From assembly GCF_002865645.1 (NCBI RefSeq), contig NW_020194655.1:62001-126000 (forward strand): a DNA stretch of 64,000 nt, read 5' to 3'. The first letter of the stretch is position 1. Each line of letters starts with the position of its first letter. A program made the translations under genes and the position numbers. This stretch comes from Hyaloscypha bicolor E (lineage: Eukaryota; Ascomycota; Leotiomycetes; Helotiales; Hyaloscyphaceae). The notes under the pieces were generated by a model that ran no database searches, had not been told where the DNA came from, and saw only the letters and a list, made by a program, of their open reading frames with translations. Positions 57,781 through 64,000 of the stretch are shown piece after piece.

Positions 57781-57991
57781 TACCGGCACTTCGAGCTTCT
57801 CACTTTTGGGTCTGTCTTCGAAGCTTTTCAGGGTCTGCAGCGGGGCACAGTGGACGCTCGCACGGTTCTAGTACTCATGTGCCACTCCACCGTAAATATC
57901 GTCCATGCCATTCAACGTCTTCTTTCAGGCTAAAATCCTCCGGACTCCGGCAAAAGCCCCATGATCTCAGAAACCTCTCCAAGGTTCCTCA

Positions 57992-59105
57992 ATGAGTCCT
58001 CTACAAGAGCTATACGATCCATTGTTTTGCAACTTTCGACATCTCCACAAGTGGACAGCAAAATCTACGGCTAGTTCCAGTGGGCCACTCAATGCGTCGA
58101 AGATGTCGGTCTCTCCTCCTGACCTGGTTGCAACTAGGCCCAGCAGTCAAAGGCTGGAAGAACTATATCCAAACGGCCGCTTCCTCTATCTTCCCATCGA
58201 AATCCGTCTTTTAATTTCGCAGCATTACCTCGACATCCCACGAGTTATAGCAATCGAAGTAGTGCCTGATGCAAATCACCGCTCTCGCAAGATTCTTTAC
58301 GGACAACAGTCATGATTACGTCATGTAAACCGAAAAGTTCAGCACGAGGCATTGGATGTCATGGAAGTATAGAACCCAAACGAGGGCGAGCGTGAGCCGA
58401 TGTTTTATGTGAACCTTAAGAGGGATGTGGTCTGGTTGGTGAACATTTGCAACTTACAAGACGCAGGGCTTCAACTTCGGCCATCGGACCTTATTGGGTA
58501 CTTTCAGGGAATGCCTTTTTCCCCATAAATCTCCCCGCGATGCCGTTGAATCACCTGACTCCTGAGCAGTGTGCTCTGCCGAGTACACCAAGACTCGCAC
58601 TTCCTTATGAGTGGTGGCAGAGTAAATGCTCTCGTGAACTGAGTCTGTCTTTCGCAATGAGGGAAATGCGCGTGTGGTGTCACCGAGCTCATGCTCGTGG
58701 TCAACACTGTTAACACTCTCTCACAGAACAATGAAATTGTATTCAAGAAGCCGAAAAAGATTCTTTGGGATGTGTTTACTGTGGAGGAGGCGCGGGGAAT
58801 GAAAGGTGGCGATGACGATGAGGTCCCTGGAACTTGGGTGCACTTTGCGAGAAATATGAAATGTTTATCGGAGAGAATTCGGCGGTCGCATCAAGAAAAG
58901 AGATGTGAGTTTCTAGCAGGTCGGTTACGCCAGAAGTCTGATACTCCAGAAACAGAGATAACTAACGCACGTGCTTATATTTGGCGTAGACCTCACCGCC
59001 TTGGACGACGCTGAGTTGGACGAGCATGATTATGAGGACGGGTATTGGCAAGCTTTGTTATGGGATATCCCAAAGTTCCGATGGGTAGAAGCAGTCCAGC
59101 AATAG
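57992..59105 (+). pseudogene. 2EXR-domain protein, decayed copy 2
   Basis: Same order of blocks as copy 1, about 1.2 kb downstream: HKWTAKS, FLYLPIEIRLLISQHYLDIPRVIAIEVV, KILYGQQS-stop, VNRKVQHEALDVMEV-stop, NPNEGEREPMFYVNL, RLALPYEWWQSK, and the tail DEHDYEDGYWQALLWDIPKFRWVEAVQQ ending at 59105. Three in-frame stops plus a frameshift make it non-functional. The better-kept domain start identifies the family for both copies. Confidence 0.7.
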
Positions 59106-59142
59106 TCATCAACTACGAAAGCTCCCCAAAAATGGCATTGAC

Positions 59143-60111
59143 TCATTCAACTCTTTCAGCACTGAACGTAATCCAGCCAATTCCCTCCCCAGTGAAGAAA
59201 GCACAGCCCTTACTCCCTCCATTTCCATCACCTTCTCCATTCGCCCTCTCCTTAAATCTACTCTCTACCTTCCACTTTCCCTTCGTGCCCGTAACCTCCG
59301 CCACGTGTTCCCACAACTTCGCAAAACTGTCTTCATCATGCAAGAATTGCCTCCTCTCCTCCCCTTTCCCCCAAAACTTGCTGGCCTTCGGTCCACGTTC
59401 CCCTCCTCCTGCACAACCGACCATCTCCCCAAGAAACAAACTTCCCACCTCCTCCCTCAACAACTTCACAATTCTCTCACAAACGTCGACCTGTTGCTCC
59501 CTGTTAAACAAATGCAAAAACAATCCCGCATGTACGACCTTGAATTTCTTCTCCCAGCCTTTGAATGCAGAGTCAAAGAGAGTCGGAGAGAAGATGTTTG
59601 CAGGTACCAAAGTACCGTGGAAGGTAGATGCGTCATTGAAGAGTTGATAGGAAGTAGTGAGGTAGGAGGGATTCAGGTCGCTGCCAAAGAGGTTGGTGGA
59701 GGGGATTCCGGCATGGGCGAGGGACCGGAGTTCTTGTGCTACGCAGCAGCCTAGGTCGAGGAGGTAAGGTCCCAGGGCCGCAGGAGACGGTTGCAAGAGG
59801 GATAGCAGATGGGTGTATTTTGGGTGTTTTGGCAGGTTTAGAGTGAGGAATTTAAACTCGCCAATGCAGGGGTAGGGAGCGTGGGTCCAGAGGACGTTGC
59901 GCTGGGATTGTTAGCTGACATGCCTGGTTGGGGAAGGGAGAGGAGTAACCATCTTGTAGACGTGAGCATCGATATCTTCAGGTGGAATGTGGCTGTATTC
60001 TTCGAGTAGCTTGCGGGAGTCGTGAGCGAGGTGGCTTGTTAGGTCTTTGTAGTACCAGGGGTTTTCTTTGGAGTACTTGTCTAGCTTTGGGGGAGAGGTT
60101 GGTGATGTCAT
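59143..60111 (-). CDS. SAM-dependent methyltransferase (class I)
   Basis: Exons 60111-59950 and 59901-59143; intron GTTACT..TCCCAG of 48 nt; 306 residues. N-terminal part KENPWYYKDLTSHLAHDSRKLLEEYSHIP is typical of the fungal small methyltransferase group found with meroterpenoid and polyketide clusters. The SAM-binding loop is YLLDLGCCVAQELR (family usual DLGC.xGQ..R), followed by LFGSDLNPSYL (acidic motif II) and VVHAGLFLHLF (motif IV). No biosynthetic backbone enzyme lies in the window, so the substrate is unknown. It converges tail-to-tail with the 2EXR pseudogene, 37 bp apart. Confidence 0.88.
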
Positions 60112-60885
60112 TTTGAGTGTGACCGGTGTTGTTGAGGACTGAGAGGTGTAGAACTAGATTAAGTGTGAAGGAGTTGAAGTTATATATATGTGGAGGAGTT
60201 ACAGTCACGAGAAGGGAACAGGAGGGCTGTTGTGCATTGCTGCCTCGGCTAGGCAGCACCAATCGATGTCGATCGTCGTAGTGATTGGCAATGAACAAAG
60301 GAAAATGGGCTGCAAGTCGGGGTGCAGATTATTGCGGAGTGGCTGTCATGACTTTCGGGCCCGAGTCTGTTATTGAGGAGTCGGGGAGGGCGGAGTGGCG
60401 TTTGGTGGAAGGCTCGTGTGGGGCTTCCAGAAATGGAAATTGTTGGAGTTCGACTGCAGCTTGCAGCATGGGAACCAATGTACCAATCATATTGGACCTT
60501 TGAACTCTTCCACCAAGATGCCCCCAAGCTTCTGTACCCATAAGGCGTTTCCCAGAATGTGATATGTAGTCAATTCGGAAATCTTCTTCTATCTCGGGTC
60601 CGTGAACTCCATCGTCTGGGGAATCGTCTGTCGAATCTGAGCATCTGTAGATCTGCTGCTGTTAGTGAGACGGCATCAAATCACCCCGAACCCCCCACTT
60701 CATACTGCATCACTCAGTCACCGCTTCCACAAATTCCAAGATCAGAGGATCACTGATGCATTCAGTACTTTCTGTAGCTAATGCACATCTTTTCCATGCC
60801 AGCTCGCGAAGCCCATGACATCACAAATCCCTTGCTATGATTCTCAAACCCCATGCAACCAGTCGAGAAAATCCCAGAAAACCAT
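60112..60885. other. Intergenic between methyltransferase and RPS11
   Basis: TTATATATATGTGG at 60179-60192 lies about 70-80 bp upstream of the methyltransferase ATG on the minus strand and could be its TATA region. Otherwise nothing recognised. Confidence 0.35.
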
Positions 60886-61566
60886 TTAGAATTTGTTGAA
60901 CTGCTTGACAGCCTTGCCAGTTCGGGGGAGCACGCGGAGGACATTGAATCGGACCTGCAAGATTGACTGTCAGCACTTCTCTAGGATCCAGCAGAAATCC
61001 ACCTGAAACATACGGTCTTGCTCAAAGGTCTGCATTGTCCAACGGTAACTTGATCACCCTCCTCAACACGGAAAGCTGGCGAGACGTGCGCAGCGAGGTT
61101 CTTGTGTCTCTTCTCGTAACGGGCGTACTTTGGGATGAAGTGAAGGTATTCTCGGCGGATGATGAGGGTTCGGTGCATCTTCGTGGAAACGACGGTGCCA
61201 GTCAAGATACGGCCACGGATGGAGACGAGACCGGTGAAAGGGCACTTCTTGTCTGTGACGATTAAGTCAGTATTGCTCGTCCATCGTGCGCGCAAAGTAT
61301 TCCAATTCCCCATCTCTCAACACACAGCCAACTCATCGATCTAGACTCGCAGGATCGGCGCAACGCTCTCAAACTCCCAATGTGCACATACCAATGTAGT
61401 GACCCTCAATCGCAGTCTTTGGTGTCCGGAAGCCCAATCCAACGTCCTTGTACCATCTTCGTCCACCCTTTCCGACGCGGGACTTCGCCTTCGACTTGGA
61501 GTTCAAGAAGATGTGAGGTTGCTTCTGGAACGCGCGCTCCGATTGCACGGTAAGTTCGGTGGCCAT
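60886..61566 (-). CDS. RPS11: 40S ribosomal protein S11 (uS17 family)
   Basis: Exons 61566-61392, 61252-61014 and 60954-60886 give 160 residues, the expected size. The start is [20 protein letters not shown]. Internal [36 protein letters not shown] is the conserved uS17 core, and the end is [12 protein letters not shown]. Introns: 139 nt (GTATGT..CACAG) and 59 nt (GTATGT..TGCAG). Part of the small ribosomal subunit, cytosolic. Strong expression is expected. The first Met in MATEL was chosen because upstream frame extension is not conserved in the family. Confidence 0.98.
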
Positions 61567-61916
61567 GATTGCGGTGCTTGGTCGAAGTCGCAGTCGTGGA
61601 GATGTTTGAGTCGGGAGGTTCGATTTTGAAAAGATTCGCTTGGGCAATTTTGCATTTGTGCGTGAGGCACTAAGGCATTAAGTGAGGCCGCAATGCGATG
61701 AAGCTAAGCCACTTGAGACACTAGCCTGATTGGGTCTTGCCGAGCCAATCAAAACAATGTAACCTGCCCACCCTCGAACGCGCCTTCTTTGTTTTGTTTA
61801 CGCGCAGCAACCACATCGAAAGACTTCCAAGGATCACGGCTCGGTCCACCAACTTCATGAACATCTGATAAAATCCACGACTGACGAACATTCGAGCGTC
61901 AAACTCTCTCGCAATC
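61567..61916. promoter_or_regulatory. Bidirectional promoter between RPS11 and spc7
   Basis: Only 350 bp separate the divergent ATGs of a housekeeping ribosomal gene and a cell-cycle kinetochore gene. No TATA box is obvious. A CT-rich stretch lies near the spc7 start. Confidence 0.5.
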
Positions 61917-64000
61917 ATGTCTTCCCGAGAAGAAGTCACCCTTCCTGCGACACGCCCCAAATCTCGAAAATCATTGGGCCATATCCCGTCTACCAGCGAG
62001 ATGGATCAAGAAAATGCGACGGCAGACCTTGGAGCTTTGGCATCAGGGAAGAAATCAATGCCAATAGAGAAACTAAGTAAGAAATCACGGAGCAAGAGTA
62101 TTGGACCTGGAGGATTGGATGCGCTGAAGGATACATCTGGAAACAGGCGCAAAGTAGGTCTCAAGATCAACAATTAAGCTACACAGCTAACAGACATCAA
62201 GTCCGTAGCTTCTGTTCCCCACCCTCCTCCGAAATCAATCCTCAAACCGACAATGCCTCCTCTTCGAGAGATTCCAGCACATATTTCGACGCGCAAAGGA
62301 AGTCCGAAGAAAGCTACCCTGCCTCAGACCACCGAGAAACTCATTGACTTCGACATTGCCCCAAAGATCACTGGCTCAGACAGTCTCCCAAATCCCTTTG
62401 AAATCGATAGCAGTGTTGCCGTCAACGAAACGCGCGTTGCATTGAGGACAGAGGAGGATCAACAAGCCGCTGCAAGAGCACGCGAGGAGAAGGAAAGAGA
62501 AGAATTGGAGAAAGAGGTCATTTCACGCCGGGATGCGCGAAGAAAATCCCTCGCTAATCGTCGAGTATCGTTTGCACCTGAAGCCACACTGCATACTTGG
62601 GATGTTGTGGTCGAATATCAAGATTCTACAACATCCTCGAATTCTACCCGACGAGCTTCATCGGCATCTGGTGGATCTGCAGGATCACCTCACCCAAAAT
62701 CATCTGATGCACCGAACTCTGATCCTTCGGAACCACCGTCGACCCCACCTGAGCAGGTTGAAGAGGATACGATCACTGCAAGCCCCGCCGATCAGCGCAA
62801 GATGCATCAGAAGAAGCGCCGGAGAAGCTCAGGCATCCCTCCCATGAATTTCAATAACCCCGATGATGAAGGTTTCTCTTCGAGTCCTTTTAGTGGAAGT
62901 TCTGCTGGTGATGCCGATGAAGTAATCGAAGACGACTCAGCTAATTCGAACAGCGACTCTGGAGATGATGATGGAACAATGATGAGCCTTGATGGAGGAG
63001 AAACCACAAATATGTCAATGGCATCGGTTAATTCTGGTTCGAGTACTGGCTCAAGCACGCGGTTGGAAGAAGCGCTGAGATTAGCAGCACGTCAAGCCGG
63101 CACACAAGGCATTGAATTTGATGAACACGGAGGCGAAGTGGCAGAAGAGGAAGAAGAGGTTGTCGCCTCTTTTGCACCTTGGGCAAAGAAGAGCGCCATC
63201 CAAAATCTGGAATCTGAACAGGATCAGGAGAACCTGAATCCTTACTCTCCAGCCTTCAAGGCAGGCGCTCCACCAGAAGAGGAAGACGAGGAGATGACAA
63301 TGGACATGACCCATGCAGTGGGCGGCATCCTTCCTGCTCAACAACCCGAAGATGATGAAATGTCAATGGATGTTACTCGCGCATTTGGAGGCATCATCAC
63401 GAACGAAGCCTCGAAACCTACACGAAGAAAGTCAATGGCATCAAATCGTCGACAAAGCACGCGCCGGAGAGCTTCAGACGAAACAACAGCATTAGAAGAC
63501 GCTACTATGGATCTCACAATGGCAATCGGAGGAATCCAGCCTTCCCAAGATGAGACAGTCTCCAAGGATGATGAAGACGTGACCATGGAATTCACATCTG
63601 TTGTTGGTGGAGTGCTGTCGCAATTCAATCAACCGGCTAAGCCAGGCAGGAGACCATCTGTGGCAAAACAGAGCAAACGAAGTCGAGAAAGTATGGAGTC
63701 CAGCGCTGGAGACGATACAATGGACATGACGCTTGCCATTGGTGGAATCATGCCATCAATCACCGAAGCATACACTGCTGAACAAGACGCAACTGTGGGT
63801 ATGGATATGACCACAGCTCTTGGTAGCATATTACCTCCTCAACGAAGCACTGGAAGCAGATCCCAAGCAAAGAAGATCATGGAGATGGAGACGGATCTTG
63901 GCAGCTCACCATTCCAAGCGGAAGTTCTCGCAAACTCACCGCCAAAGGTTACCGCCCCCACTCATACAATCGCTTCGGAAACTGGCAGCCCAAGTCTTGC
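61917..64000 (+). CDS. spc7: Kinetochore scaffold Spc7/KNL1, 3' end outside window
   Basis: Exons 61917-62153 and 62202 onward (intron GTAGGT..ATCAAG, 48 nt) give about 678 visible residues. KNL1 family proteins recruit PP1 and spindle-checkpoint proteins to kinetochores. Both PP1-docking motifs are present: PKSILKP (62250 region) and RRVSFAPE (62560 region). Six MELT-like repeats follow, of the form M[DE][MLVF]T.A.GGI, at about 63294, 63360, 63504, 63585, 63720 and 63801; these are the Mps1 phosphorylation and Bub3-Bub1 docking sites. Regions between are acidic and disordered. The C-terminal coiled coil and RWD part lie beyond base 64000. Confidence 0.96.

Noticed and set aside
39568..60111. 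Secondary-metabolite cluster formed by the reductase, P450 and methyltransferase
   Set aside because: The genes are 9-20 kb apart, separated by unrelated genes, and no polyketide, peptide or terpene synthase is present.
1..64000. CRISPR arrays, operons, ribosome binding sites
   Set aside because: Gene structure is plainly eukaryotic with spliceosomal introns; no direct-repeat/spacer arrays are seen.

Overview
The window looks like nuclear DNA of a filamentous ascomycete (Pezizomycotina; Leotiomycetes/Helotiales is my best guess, from gene types and transposon style, and is not proven). Genes carry many short GT-AG introns of about 45-140 nt with CTAAC/CTAAT branch points. Typical fungal families are present: an ABCC transporter, GH79, a cytochrome P450, a hydrophobin-like protein, NB-ARC/TPR and 2EXR remnants, and Spc7. 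Gene-bearing DNA alternates with AT-rich transposon-filled islands whose decayed transposase reading frames suggest RIP-like mutation.

Layout. 0-4.6 kb: 3' part of a multidrug-resistance-type ABC transporter. 4.7-9.2 kb: a broken peroxiredoxin-like gene cut by a four-layer nest of DNA transposons with clean target-site duplications. 9.4-12.9 kb: a decayed NB-ARC/TPR (NLR-like) pseudogene and a 2EXR scrap. 13.1-20.1 kb: an ordinary block with succinate-semialdehyde dehydrogenase, a secreted GH79 glycosidase and a chromate-type transporter. 20-31 kb: gene-poor DNA with two small spliced genes (21.5 and 22.3 kb), tandem repeats, a proline-rich small gene (25.8 kb), a miniature-element footprint in a palindrome, and a small secreted protein (30.8 kb). 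32.2-32.8 kb: a hAT-type miniature element. 33.4 kb: a small membrane protein. 35-39 kb: a short-chain dehydrogenase split by a 3.3 kb hAT element. 39.6-45 kb: an NmrA-like reductase, two abutting miniature elements, a DUF423 membrane protein, and a divergent pair encoding the two halves of the Tm-1 architecture (UPF0261 and a TIM-barrel protein). 45.7-51.3 kb: an SH3-domain protein and a P450. 53.5 kb: a hydrophobin-like gene. 55-59 kb: a small Cys-containing gene with very short introns and two tandem decayed 2EXR genes. 59.1-64 kb: a methyltransferase, ribosomal protein S11 and, divergently, the kinetochore scaffold Spc7, which runs off the window.

Exon coordinates were worked out by hand from splice motifs and frame. 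For the main spliced genes the summed exon length is a multiple of three. I see no biosynthetic cluster: P450, methyltransferase and reductase lie far apart among unrelated genes. The clearest functional partnership is the divergent UPF0261/TIM-barrel pair. The clearest genome-evolution story is repeated insertion of hAT and Tc1/mariner elements into dispensable genes, followed by decay.
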